Below are positions 14,776-27,129 of a stretch of 64,000 nt of DNA, piece after piece. The translations under genes and the position numbers were made by a program. Origin of the DNA: Acanthacorydalis orientalis. Lineage: Eukaryota; Arthropoda; Insecta; Megaloptera; Corydalidae. The stretch covers positions 32,138,496-32,202,495 of the forward strand of contig CM068313.1 of assembly GCA_034766995.1 (NCBI GenBank). Reading direction: 5' to 3'. The notes beneath the pieces were generated by a model. That model saw only the letters and a program-made list of their open reading frames with translations, did no database searches and was not told the origin of the DNA. Position 1 is the stretch's first letter. Each line of letters starts with the position of its first letter.

Positions 14776-17120
14776 ATCCGCGTATCCGCCATATCCGTTT
14801 ATCCGCAAAATCCAAAAAAATGCGATTTTTGGGGGTTTTTCGTTATTTTTTGTTATTTATTATTATCTTATGATATAGAACATTAAAATACGCATCGAAC
14901 AGTATGAAATTTTTGTAATTTTTTTTACATTTTGGCTATTTTAAGCAAGAAAAACGTTTATTTTTGCGTATCCGCCATATCCGCATATCCGCAATACCAA
15001 AAAAATGCGATTTTTGGGGGTTTTTCGTTATTTTTTGTTATTTATTATTATCTTATGATATAGAACATTAAAATACGCATCGAACAGTATGAAATTTTTG
15101 TAATTTTTTTTATATTTTGGCTATTTTAAGCAAGAAAAACGTTTATTTTTGCGTATCCGCCATATCCGCATATCCGCAAAATCCAAAAAAATGCGATTTT
15201 TGGGGGTTTTTCGTTATTTTTTGTTATTTATTATTATCTTATGATACAGAACATTAAAATACGCATCGAACAGTATGAAATTTTTGTAATTTTTTTTATA
15301 TTTTGGCTATTTTAAGCAAGGAAAACGTTTTTTTTTGCGGATATTTTGCGGATATTTCGCGGTTTTTGTAACTTTTTCGGTATCCATTATGAACCGATGT
15401 TATTTTTGTCTCATTTATGATATAGAACATTAAAATAGGCATCGGATAGTATGAAATAGTTGCCACTTTTTTAACATTTTGGATATTTTAGGCATGAAAA
15501 ACCTTTAATTTCGCGAATTTTTCGCGGTTTTTGTAACTTTTTTGGTATCTATTATGAACCGATGTTAATTTTGACTCATGTATGATATAGTATATTAAAA
15601 TACGCATCGGATAGTATGAAATAGTTGCCATTTTTATAGCATTTTGGATCTTTTAGCCATGAAAAACCTTTATTTTTGTTAATTTTTCGCGGTTTTTGTG
15701 ACTTTTTCGGTATCTATTATAAACCGATGTCAATTTTGACTCAAGTATGAAATAGAACATTAAATAACGCATAGAACAGTATGAAATAGTTGCTAGTTTT
15801 ATAACATTTTGGGTATTTTATGAAGGAAAAACTGTAATTTTTGCTGATTTTTTGCGGTTTTTATGATATTTCCGACATTTATTACGGACAGATATTAATT
15901 TAGTCTAGAAATATACATAAAGCATTAAAAGACGAATCGACCAGTATTAATTAGTTGCCAAATTATCCTACATATCCACAAAATAAGCAATATCCGTAAT
16001 ATCCACCATATACGAAATATCCGCATTATCCGCAATATCAAAAAAATGTGATTTTTTGCAGTTTATTTGATATTTCCTACATATTTTATGGACTGATATT
16101 AATTTTAAATAAGATATGATATAGAACAATTATATACGCATCGACCGGTATGAAATAGTTGCCATTTTTAAAACATTTTGGATATTTTATATATTGCGGA
16201 TATGGCGGATATTGAGGATATGGCGGATATGATTTATTTTGTTGATATGTAGGATATTTTGGTAACTAGTTAATACTGGTCGATTCGTCTTTTAATGCTT
16301 TATGTATATTTCTAGACAAAATTAACATCGGTCCATAATAAATGTCGGAAATATCAAAAAAACCGCAAAATATCTGCAAAAATTTCCGTTATTCCTTCAT
16401 AAAATATGCAAAATGTTATAAAACTAGCAACTATTTCATACCGTTCGATGCGTATTCTCATGTTCTATATCGTAAAAGAAACAAAATTAACATAGGTTCA
16501 TAATTGATACCGAAAAAGTGACAAAAACCGCGAAATATCCGCAAAACATCCGCAAAAATAAATGTTTTTTTCGCTTAAAATATACAAAATGTAAAAAAAA
16601 TGACAAAAATTTCATACTGTTCGATGCGTATTCTCATGTTCTATATCATTAGATAATAATAAATACCAAAAATAACTCAAAAACCCCCCAAAATCGCATT
16701 TTTTTGGATTTTGCGGATATGCGGATATGGCGGATACGCAAAAATAAACGTTTTTCTTGCTTAAAATAGCCAAAATGTAAAAAAAATGACAAAAATTTCA
16801 TACTGTTCGATGCGTATTCTCATGTTCTATATCATTAGATAATAATATATACCAAAAATAACTCAAAAACCCCCCAAAATCGCATTTCTTTGGATTTTGC
16901 GGATATGCGGATATGGCGGATACGCAAAAATAAACGTTTTTCTTGCTTAAAATAGCCAAAATGTAAAAAAAATGACAAAAATTTCATACTGTTCGATGCG
17001 TATTCTCATGTTCTATATCATTAGATAATAATAAATACCAAAAATAACTCATAAACCCCCCAAAATCGCATTTTTTTGGATTTTGCGGATATGCGGATAT
17101 GGCGGATACGCGGATATTGC

Positions 17121-17192
17121 GGATATCATATCCGCGGCGGATATCATATCCGCGGCGGATATCATATCCGCGGCGGATATCGTATCCGCCAT
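17121..17192. repeat. 18-bp minisatellite core 8 (4 copies)
   Basis: Four copies, the shortest core. The next core starts 2045 bp away, a short-left-arm unit like the one after core 4. Confidence 0.95.
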
Positions 17193-19165
17193 ATCCGCGT
17201 ATCCGCCATATCCGTTTATCCGCAAAATCCAAAAAAATGCGATTTTTGGGGGTTTTTCGTTATTTTTTGTTATTTATTATTATCTTATGATATAGAACAT
17301 TAAAATACGCATCGAACAGTATGAAATTTTTGTAATTTTTTTTACATTTTGGCTATTTTAAGCAAGAAAAACGTTTATTTTTGCGTATCCGCCATATCCG
17401 CATATCCGCAATACCAAAAAAATGCGATTTTTGGGGGTTTTTCGTTATTTTTTGTTATTTATTATTATCTTATGATATAGAACATTAAAATACGCATCGA
17501 ACAGTATGAAATTTTTGTAATTTTTTTTATATTTTGGCTATTTTAAGCAAGAAAAACGTTTATTTTTGCGTATCCGCCATATCCGCATATCCGCAAAATC
17601 CAAAAAAATGCGATTTTTGGGGGTTTTTCGTTATTTTTTGTTATTTATTATTATCTTATGATACAGAACATTAAAATACGCATCGAACAGTATGAAATTT
17701 TTGTAATTTTTTTTATATTTTGGCTATTTTAAGCAAGGAAAACGTTTTTTTTTGCGGATATTTTGCGGATATTTCGCGGTTTTTGTAACTTTTTCGGTAT
17801 CCATTATGAACCGATGTTATTTTTGTCTCATTTATGATATAGAACATTAAAATAGGCATCGGATAGTATGAAATAGTTGCCACTTTTTTAACATTTTGGA
17901 TATTTTAGGCATGAAAAACCTTTAATTTCGCGAATTTTTCGCGGTTTTTGTAACTTTTTTGGTATCTATTATGAACCGATGTTAATTTTGACTCATGTAT
18001 GATATAGTATATTAAAATACGCATCGGATAGTATGAAATAGTTGCCATTTTTATAGCATTTTGGATCTTTTAGCCATGAAAAACCTTTATTTTTGTTAAT
18101 TTTTCGCGGTTTTTGTGACTTTTTCGGTATCTATTATAAACCGATGTCAATTTTGACTCAAGTATGAAATAGAACATTAAATAACGCATAGAACAGTGTG
18201 AAATAGTTGCTAGTTTTATAACATTTTGGGTATTTTATGAAGGAAAAACTGTAATTTTTGCTGATTTTTTGCGGTTTTTATGATATTTCCGACATTTATT
18301 ACGGACAGATATTAATTTAGTCTAGAAATATACATAAAGCATTAAAAGACGAATCGACCAGTATTAATTAGTTGCCAAATTATCCTACATATCCACAAAA
18401 TAAGCAATATCCGTAATATCCACCATATACGAAATATCCGCATTATCCGCAATATCAAAAAAATGTGATTTTTTGCAGTTTATTTGATATTTCCTACATA
18501 TTTTATGGACTGATATTAATTTTAAATAAGATATGATATAGAACAATTATATACGCATCGACCGGTATGAAATAGTTGCCATTTTTAAAACATTTTGGAT
18601 ATTTTATATATTGCGGATATGGCGGATATTGAGGATATGGCGGATATGATTTATTTTGTTGATATGTAGGATATTTTGGTAACTAGTTAATACTGGTCGA
18701 TTCGTCTTTTAATGCTTTATGTATATTTCTAGACAAAATTAACATCGGTCCATAATAAATGTCGGAAATATCAAAAAAACCGCAAAATATCTGCAAAAAT
18801 TTCCGTTATTCCTTCATAAAATATGCAAAATGTTATAAAACTAGCAACTATTTCATACCGTTCGATGCGTATTCTCATGTTCTATATCGTAAAAGAAACA
18901 AAATTAACATAGGTTCATAATTAATACCGAAAAAGTGACAAAAACCGCGAAATATCCGCAAAACATCCGCAAAAATAAATGTTTTTTTTGCTTAAAATAT
19001 ACAAAATGTAAAAAAAATGACAAAAATTTCATTATGTTCGATGCGTATTCTCATGTTCTATATCATTAGATAATAATAAATACCAAAAATAACTCATAAA
19101 CCCCCCAAAATCGCATTTTTTTGGATTTTGCGGATATGCGGATATGGCGGATACGCGGATATTGC

Positions 19166-19255
19166 GGATATCATATCCGCGGCGGATATCATATCCGCGG
19201 CGGATATCATATCCGCGGCGGATATCATATCCGCGGCGGATATCGTATCCGCCAT
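19166..19255. repeat. 18-bp minisatellite core 9 (5 copies), last core of the array
   Basis: Five copies. No further core occurs between here and the end of the array at about 23.67 kb, although one more inversion of monomer orientation takes place near 22,036. Confidence 0.95.
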
Positions 19256-21084
19256 ATCCGCGTATCCGCCATATCCGTTTATCCGCAAAATCCAAAAAAA
19301 TGCGATTTTTGGGGGTTTTTCGTTATTTTTTGTTATTTATTATTATCTTATGATATAGAACATTAAAATACGCATCGAACAGTATGAAGTTTTTGTAATT
19401 TTTTTTACATTTTGGCTATTTTAAGCAAGAAAAACGTTTATTTTTGCGTATCCGCCATATCCGCATATCCGCAATACCAAAAAAATGCGATTTTTGGGGG
19501 TTTTTCGTTATTTTTTGTTATTTATTATTATCTTATGATATAGAACATTAAAATACGCATCGAACAGTATGAAATTTTTGTAATTTTTTTTATATTTTGG
19601 CTATTTTAAGCAAGAAAAACGTTTATTTTTGCGTATCCCCCATATCCGCATATCCGCAAAATCCAAAAAAATGCGATTTTTGGGGGTTTTTCGTTATTTT
19701 TTGTTATTTATTATTATCTTATGATACAGAACATTAAAATACGCATCGAACAGTATGAAATTTTTGTAATTTTTTTTATATTTTGGCTATTTTAAGCAAG
19801 GAAAACGTTTTTTTTTGCGGATATTTTGCGGATATTTCGCGGTTTTTGTAACTTTTTCGGTATCCATTATGAACCGATGTTATTTTTGTCTCATTTATGA
19901 TATAGAACATTAAAATAGGCATCGGATAGTATGAAATAGTTGCCACTTTTTTAACATTTTGGATATTTTAGGCATGAAAAACCTTTAATTTCGCGAATTT
20001 TTCGCGGTTTTTTAACTTTTTTGGTATCTATTATGAACCGATGTTAATTTTGACTCATGTATGATATAGTATATTAAAATACGCATCGGATAGTATGAAA
20101 TAGTTGCCATTTTTATAGCATTTTGGATCTTTTAGCCATGAAAAACCTTTATTTTTGTTAATTTTTCGCGGTTTTTGTGACTTTTTCGGTATCTATTATA
20201 AACCGATGTGAATTTTGACTCAAGTATGAAATAGAACATTAAATAACGCATAGAACAGTATGAAATAGTTGCTAGTTTTATAACATTTTGGGTATTTTAT
20301 GAAGGAAAAACTGTAATTTTTGCTGATTTTTTGCGGTTTTTATGATATTTCCGACATTTATTACGGACAGATATTAATTTAGTCTAGAAATATACATAAA
20401 GCATTAAAAGACGAATCGACCAGTATTAATTAGTTGCCAAATTATCCTACATATCCACAAAATAAGCAATATCCGTAATATCCACCATATACGAAATATC
20501 CGCATTATCCGCAATATCAAAAAAATGTGATTTTTTGCAGTTTATTTGATATTTCCTACATATTTTATGGACTGATATTAATTTTAAATAAGATATGATA
20601 TAGAACAATTATATACGCATCGACCGGTATGAAATAGTTGCCATTTTTAAAACATTTTGGATATTTTATATATTGCGGATATGGCGGATATTGAGGATAT
20701 GGCGGATATGATTTATTTTGTTGATATGTAGGATATTTTGGTAACTAGTTAATACTGGTCGATTCGTCTTTTAATGCTTTATGTATATTTTTAGACAAAA
20801 TTAACATCGGTCCATAATAAATGTCGGAAATATCAAAAAAACCGCAAAATATCTGCAAAAATTTCCGTTATTCCTTCATAAAATATGCAAAATGTTATAA
20901 AACTAGCAACTATTTCATACCGTTCGATGCGTATTCTCATGTTCTATATCGTAAAAGAAACAAAATTAACATAGGTTCATAATTGATACCGAAAAAGTGA
21001 CAAAAACCGCGAAATATCCGCAAAACATCCGCAAAAATAAATGTTTTTTTTGCTTAAAATATACAAAATGTAAAAAAAATGACA

Positions 21085-22036
21085 AAAATTTCATACTGTT
21101 CGATGCGTATTCTCATGTTCTATATCATTAGATAATAATATATACCAAAAATAACTCAAAAACCCCCCAAAATCGCATTTCTTTGGATTTTGCGGATATG
21201 CGGATATGGCGGATACGCAAAAATAAACGTTTTTCTTGCTTAAAATGGCCAAAATGTAAAAAAATGACAAAAATTTCATACTGTTCGATGCGTATTCTCA
21301 TGTTCTATATCATTAGATAATAATAAATACCAAAAATAACTCAAAAACCCCCCAAAATCGCATCTTTTTGGATTTTGCGGATATGCGGATATGGCGGATA
21401 CGCAAAAATAAACGTTTTTCTTGCTTAAAATGGCCAAAATGTAAAAAAAATCACAAAAATTTCATACTGTTCGATGCGTATTCTCATGTTCTATATCATT
21501 AGATAATAATAAATACCAAAAATAACTCAAAAACCCCCCAAAATCGCATCTTTTTGGATTTTGCGGATATGCGGATATGGCGGATACGCAAAAATAAACG
21601 TTTTTCTTGCTTAAAATAGCCAAAATGTAAAAAAAATGACAAAAATTTCATACTGTTCGATGCGTATTCTCATGTTCTATATCATTAGATAATAATAAAT
21701 ACCAAAAATAACTCAAAAACCCCCCAAAATCGCATTTTTTTGGATTTTGTGGATATGCGGATATGGCGGATACGCAAAAATAAACGTTTTTTTTGCTTAA
21801 AATAGCCAAAATGTAAAAAAAATGACAAAAATTTCATACTGTTCGATGCGTATTCTCATGTTCTATATCATAAAATAATAATAAATACCAAAAATAACTC
21901 AAAAACCCCCCAAAATTGCATTTCTTTGGATTTTGCGGATATGCGGATATGGCGGATACGCAAAAATAAACGTTTTTCTTGCTTAAAATAGCCAAAATGT
22001 AAAAAAAATGACAAAAATTTCATACTGTTCGATGCG
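21085..22036. repeat. Terminal run of 186-bp direct monomers
   Basis: About five left-arm monomers in direct orientation, more variable than those of the interior (for example TAAAATGGCC, GCATCTTTTTGG and CAAAATTGCA variants). The run stops abruptly at about 22,036, where right-arm (reverse complement) monomer sequence begins with no 18-bp core between. Confidence 0.88.
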
Positions 22037-23675
22037 TTTTTTTTTTACATTTTGGGTATTTTAAGCAAGAAAAACGTTTTTTTTTGCGGATATTTTGCGG
22101 ATATTTCGCGGTTTTTGTAACTTTTTCGGTATCCATTATGAACCGATGTTATTTTTGTCTAATTTATGATAAAGAACATTAAAATAGGCATCGGATAGTA
22201 TGAAATAGTTGTCACTTTTTTAACATTTTGGATATTTTAGGCATGAAAAACCTTTAATTTCGCGAATTTTTCGCGGTTTTTGTGACTTTTTTGGTATCTA
22301 TTATTAACCGATGTTAATTTTGACTCATGTATGATATAGTATATTAAAATACCCATCGGATAGTATGAAATAGTTGCCATTTTTATAGCATTTTGGATAT
22401 TTTAGCCATGAAAAACCTTTATTTTTGTTAATTTTTTGCGGTTTTTGTGACTTTTTCGGTATCTATTATAAACCGATGTCAATTTTGACTCAAGTATGAA
22501 ATAGAACATTAAATAACGCATAGAACAGTATGAAATAGTTGCTAGTTTTATAACATTTTGGGTATTTTATGAAGGAAAAACTGTAATTTTTGCTGATTTT
22601 TTGCGGTTTTTATGATATTTCCGACATTTATTACGGACAGATATTATTTTAGTCTAGAAATATACATAAAGCATTAAAAGACGAATCGACCAGTATTAAT
22701 AAGTTGCCAAATTATCCTACATATCCACAAAATAAGCAATATCCGTAATATCCACCATATAAGAAATATCCGCAATATCCGGAATATCAAAAAAAATGTG
22801 ATTTTTTGCAGTTTTTTTGATATTTCCTACACTTGTTATGGACTGATATTAATTTTAAATAAGATATCATATAGAACAATTATATACGCATCGACCGTTA
22901 TGAAATAGATGCCATTTTTGTAACAATTTGGATATTTTATATATTGCGGATATGGCGGATATTAAGGATATGGCGGATATTGCGGATATGGTTTATTTTG
23001 TTGATATGTAGGATATTGTGGTAACTAGTTAATACTGGTCAATTCGTCTTTTAAGGCTTTATGTATATTTCTAGACAAAATTAACATCGGTCCATAATAA
23101 ATGTCGGAAATATCAAAAAAACCGCAAAATATCTGCAAAAATTTCCGTTATTCCCTCATAAAATATGCAAAATGTTATAAAACTAGCAACTATTTCATAC
23201 TGTTCGATGCGTAATTTCATGTTCTATACCGTAAAAGAGACAAAATTAACATAGGTTCATAATTGATACCGAAAGAGTCAAAAAACCGCGAAATATCCGC
23301 AAAAATACAAGTTTTTCTTGCTTAAAATATTCAAAATGTTATAAAATGGTTACTATTTCAAACGGTTCGATGCGTATTTTAATGTTCTATATCATAAATG
23401 AGACAAAAATAACATCGGTTCATAATGGATACCGAAAAAGTTACAAAAACCGCGAAATATCTGCAAAATATCCGCAAAAATAAACGTTTTTCTTGCTTAA
23501 AATATCCAAAATGTAAAAAAAATTACAAAAATTTCATACTGTTCGATGCGTATTCTAATGTTCTATATCATAAGATAATAAAAAATAACAAAAAATAACA
23601 AAAAAAACCCAAAAATCGAATTTTTTTTGATTTTGCGGATATGCGGATATTGCGGATATGGCGGAAAAATTATGT
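22037..23675. repeat. Diverged terminal satellite unit
   Basis: Right-arm monomers, axis B near 22,865, then left-arm monomers to the last GCGGATATGGCGG near 23,664. Substitutions relative to interior units are frequent, as expected at a satellite edge where homogenisation is weak. The left arm contains a monomer at about 23,345-23,520 that interior left arms lack. Confidence 0.85.
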
Positions 23676-23935
23676 CTTTTTGGGATATAATCGAATCGAA
23701 ATGCACACCTCGTGATAGACAATTTTAAGACGCATCTAATGATGTTTGATATTAGCCGTTTTGCTTTTAATTTCGACTACTTATGGCTGAAAACCTGGTT
23801 GTGGGCAAAATTTGGTCTTTTTGGAAAATTATCGAATCGACTTTCACACCACATGATAAATGATTTTAAGACGCGCGATATTAGCCTTTTCGCACTCATT
23901 TTTGATACTTTATACACTTATCCATATTAAAGACC
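23676..23935. repeat. Two diverged 141-bp tandem copies at the array border
   Basis: TTTTAAGACGC occurs at 23,723 and 23,864, with flanking similarity (ATCGAATCGA, ATATTAGCC, CACACC). This gives two imperfect direct copies of about 141 bp. The sequence is unlike the main satellite monomer. It could be the stub of a different satellite family or a transposon fragment. An open frame across it (23,712-23,930) is not supported as a gene. Confidence 0.7.
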
Positions 23936-24479
23936 ATAACAGTTAATGAATTTCTTCAAATACAATCAATTATCAATATTTAAAACCATTCAGAAATAAT
24001 TCACTATAGAAATTGTGTATTAGAAACATTAAAATATCAAGTTATAGTATCAGAACTAAGACAGTATTGCATCAAGTAGTACAAGTTTTTAGAACAGCAC
24101 CACAATAAATATTCATAACGAAACAAGTATAAAAAACATTGATTTGTGTGAAAATATATTTCAGTTTGTACAAAAAACCGGGACTTGTCAAATACATTTA
24201 CCATTGGTATGTCTTAAATCAAGTTTAAATATAATCACTCTATTCAATTATTAAATTAAGATAATTTTTTTCACATTAATGAATTTTAATGTAATTAAAT
24301 TGTTTTAATATTTTATTAAAACATCATTGAAATACTGATAATGTGCTTTATACATTTTTTTCTCAAACACTGAAAACAATGCTTTATATAGGTATAATAT
24401 TTTGAAAACATTTAGTTGATAAAGTATAATTCAGTAAAATATTACCTTTCTAATTTCTCCAGCCACCACAAACAATGAT
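23936..24479. other. AT-rich intergenic DNA
   Basis: No coding pattern, repeat or recognisable motif seen. It separates the satellite from the GC-richer island that follows. Confidence 0.6.
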
Positions 24480-24800
24480 GATCATTATAAACGAAGCTAT
24501 GTTAAGCCGAGCACTCTCGTTACTGTAGACCTACACAGGTATGCTTGTACAGGTGGACCTGCACATGCAACCCGGAACGTGTATGTAACAATCCCGCGCA
24601 GTTATTACGGCCTGTACAGTCGACCTGGACAAAATCGAAATCGAATCGATGATTCTTTCGTATGGTATACCAGAGCGTATGTGCGTGTGCCAGCTACCTG
24701 CACAGGTCCTCAATCGTCCCGGAAAAATCAAAGAATGTACGTGTTCCGTACTGGGTACATTGCTCAGATTGTAGAATGTGGACTCAATCCCAACGTTAAA
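24480..24800. promoter_or_regulatory. GC-richer island with six CAGGT/ACCTG motifs
   Basis: Complexity rises sharply. CAGGT or ACCTG starts at 24,536, 24,550, 24,557, 24,623, 24,696 and 24,703. Such motifs are core sites for Snail/ZEB-type and bHLH E-box factors (CAGGTG) and resemble Zelda-like CAGGTA. Open frames on both strands here do not look like a known protein. It lies about 3.2 kb past the LMO stop codon. A regulatory role is inference. Confidence 0.35.
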
Positions 24801-24872
24801 CTATTAAAGAAATCATAGAGATATATAAATATGAATCATGCCTGTGGCAAGTAAAAAATAAATATCATGACG

Positions 24873-25160
24873 GTCAGAAAATTTCAAAATCATTTTCTAT
24901 ATTGTATCTTGCGCGAGATAATTTGTAAATAATTTTTTATCTTGTGGATTCAAATCTACTTACCGAAAATGTTTCATCATATCACTGCGTAAAGAGAACG
25001 CATCATTGGCCACAAATACATAAGGTAAATTTCGAGAACTCCCTGTGACGTTTTCCGTACTTGGAACATATAACTCCCTGTTCTGTAGTTTTTCGAAAAG
25101 TTTATATTCTGGAGAACACTCCGTCTAAAATCCTTCTTCCATTAATACTGTCACAGTTCT
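24873..25160 (-). pseudogene. PIF/Harbinger-type DDE transposase remnant
   Basis: Read on the minus strand, translated pieces follow the order of HARBI1-like (DDE_Tnp_4) transposases. First comes an NGRRILDGVFSR-like piece (25,158-25,105; family pattern GR.SDGGVF). A frameshift follows, then ELYVPS near 25,075 and LPYVFVANDAFSL at about 25,030-24,987, which holds the second catalytic Asp in family DxAF context. After a TAA near 24,960 comes DLNPQDKKLFTNYL and then, after another stop, ENDFEIF (24,897-24,877), matching the family's ENAFGIL block with the catalytic Glu. At least two stops and two frame changes make it non-functional. The N-terminal catalytic part and any terminal inverted repeats were not found. 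Assignment rests on motif order and spacing, which is distinctive. Confidence 0.8.
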
Positions 25161-26445
25161 AATGACAAGTTTTTATCGTGCTGGAGAATTATGTTGTTTC
25201 CAGGACACTTGCACCACTTTATTTTATCAATATACAAAGAGTGGAGACGTAAACTTTATCAGGATGATAAACTCGCGTCTGTGGGAGTAAAAACAATATT
25301 TTAACACCTACTTTTTTTTGATTTTATTTCCTACAAGTCTCATTATTGTAACATCATTCTCGTGAAAATAAAAATGAACAGTTTGTATTCTAGGACAGAG
25401 GCTTATATACATTTTTGGTTCCCTTTCTTTGATAATTAAAATTAGCAAATGTGCATCGGTCTAAGCGAAGACCTCATCATAACTGAAAATTGAAATGATA
25501 TGTCCTCTATTTTCATAAAAAAAAGAATAAACAATTAAAATAAATTAAAATATCGATGCCATCGTGCCACATACTTTTTTTTTATTTATCGATGATCTAG
25601 ATGTTATTAAAGCAAATATATTCAGTAAATGAATGTAATATACAGAAAAGTTCATAACACGAATTTCACCTATATATAATAATGTTTGATAATTTGAGTT
25701 CTGGCTACTGAAAAAAAAAAATACAGTTACTATGTTATCGTCGTACTGAAGTAACAAAGCAATGTTTTAAAACAGTATAGAGACGAAAGTGTAAAAGCAG
25801 TTATTGCAAAATCATGACGGGAAAAAGTCGTTACTACAATAAAATCTATTAAATTGATAAATAAGAGAGCAAATCCTAAAAAATACAAGATTTTCATAAT
25901 GGATTTTTGTGTGGGGGGAGGTAAGTAAACGAATTCATATACCTACCTTTCGCATTTTACAGGCTTACCTTTGTCATTTAAAATCACTATACGGGACATG
26001 TTGAATAAATCCTCAAGATAACTTATTAATTGTGGCTTATAATATACTCTCGAACTGATGTTAGTAAATATTGCTCTTTACGAAACGCATACTCACGAAC
26101 TTAGATTCATATACGAACGTTCTTACATGAACTTAATGCACCCAATATTCACCTGTCCAGAGCTAATTTTGACTTAGATGACTCTACACTTCTTAAATAG
26201 TCAAATATATTTCTAAACAAAATGCTGTATCTTGCCTGGAATATTTCAGAACAATATATTGATGAATTTCTACATTTTATCGTCATGAGTTTATATGAGA
26301 AAAAATGCAGTGCATAGTCGTATGAAAATTCTATGGAATATACTAACTTTTTCACATTTTATCCTGAAATATGTCATGGATTTCATATCTAATGTTTAAG
26401 AAACACAATATACTTATAGAGAGAGTGTCATGTGAATTTTAAAAA
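25161..26445. other. AT-rich intergenic DNA
   Basis: No supported gene. The first part (to about 25,270) may belong to the decayed transposon. The rest shows no family resemblance. Short open frames at 25,545-25,757 and 26,149-26,355 lack protein-like composition. Confidence 0.55.
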
Positions 26446-26448
26446 ATG

Positions 26449-26561
26449 ATATATATATATATATATATAACATTTTCGTATACTTAACCTAATCTATAAA
26501 TTTAATAATAACTGATTTAACCTGAATAAGGAGTTCAATGAATGATCAAGTCATGTGTATA

Positions 26562-26605
<44 letters not shown>

Positions 26606-26650
26606 GTGTATATATACACTTATATATATAGAGAGAGAGGGGGAGAGAGG
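26449..26650. repeat. TA, TATG and GA microsatellites
   Basis: A (TA)n tract at 26,449-26,469, then a compound tract at 26,563-26,650 of (TA)n, CACATATGTG and (GA)n. It lies just upstream of the LINE fragment. Confidence 0.9.
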
Positions 26651-26659
26651 AAGAGATAA

Positions 26660-27129
26660 CGATAAAAATAAATGTTGTTCAATGCGTTTGTCTGCCCGAA
26701 GAAAATTGAAATAAAAGGAGCAGGAATAGAAGAAATGTCGAAGTATGACTATGTAGCCTAGCTTATCAACAAAGGGATTCAGACTCCAAACAACACAGAG
26801 AAGTATACTAGAAATAACTAGACGAGTTAGGAAAAGAATAGAATGGATACGAAAACAGACAAGAGCCACAGAAATAATAAGAGAGTGAAAAGTTTGAAAT
26901 GAAAAAGAGTGGTGTGTTGTTGCAAGAGGAAAAGAACCGATGAACAACAGAAAGTATTAACTAAGAACTAAGGAATGCAAAAAGACCACGAAAGAGACCA
27001 ATCAACACGTGGGATAAAAAAATAAAAAAATATATATTAGAAGTCAGTGGAAAAGAGAGCATTTAATCATACAAAATGGAAAATCATGAAAGATACCTTT
27101 ATCCAGCAGTGGATTGACAGAGGCTCCTG

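Larger units (their letters stand above)
1..23675. repeat. Palindromic higher-order satellite array
   Basis: Tandem array of 2.05-2.81 kb units that continues past the left edge. Each unit is an imperfect palindrome of 165-186 bp monomers related to one another by GGATAT/ATATCC motifs, TTCGATGCGTATT and GATATAGAAC blocks. Monomers run in one orientation up to an 18-bp minisatellite core (axis A), then as reverse complement up to a second axis (B), then back again. Axis A lies at nine places (132, 2940, 5263, 7698, 9778, 12223, 14668, 17121 and 19166). Axis B lies near 1372, 4252, 6687, 9141, 11212, 13657, 16110, 18527, 20589 and 22,865. Interior units are almost identical base for base, which points to recent amplification or homogenisation. 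Pericentromeric or other heterochromatin is likely for such an array but is inference only. Confidence 0.96.

Noticed and set aside
60..19366. Many open frames of 60-112 codons on both strands (GYHIR, ISAAD and RRISYP repeats)
   Set aside because: They arise because the 18-bp repeat is a multiple of three and free of stops in several frames. Both strands and several frames are open at once, and lengths track repeat copy number.
1..23675. CRISPR array
   Set aside because: Repeats are contiguous satellite monomers without unique spacers, in a genome with introns.
1..23675. Centromere assignment or CENP-B-like box
   Set aside because: No clear CENP-B box was found and array position cannot be known from this window. 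Only a satellite is claimed.
24531..24818. Open frames on both strands near the CAGGT cluster
   Set aside because: No family resemblance; overlapping on both strands, more likely low stop density in a GC-richer island.
26546..26947. 133-codon minus-strand open frame
   Set aside because: Antisense to the decayed LINE fragment and partly microsatellite; no domain recognisable.
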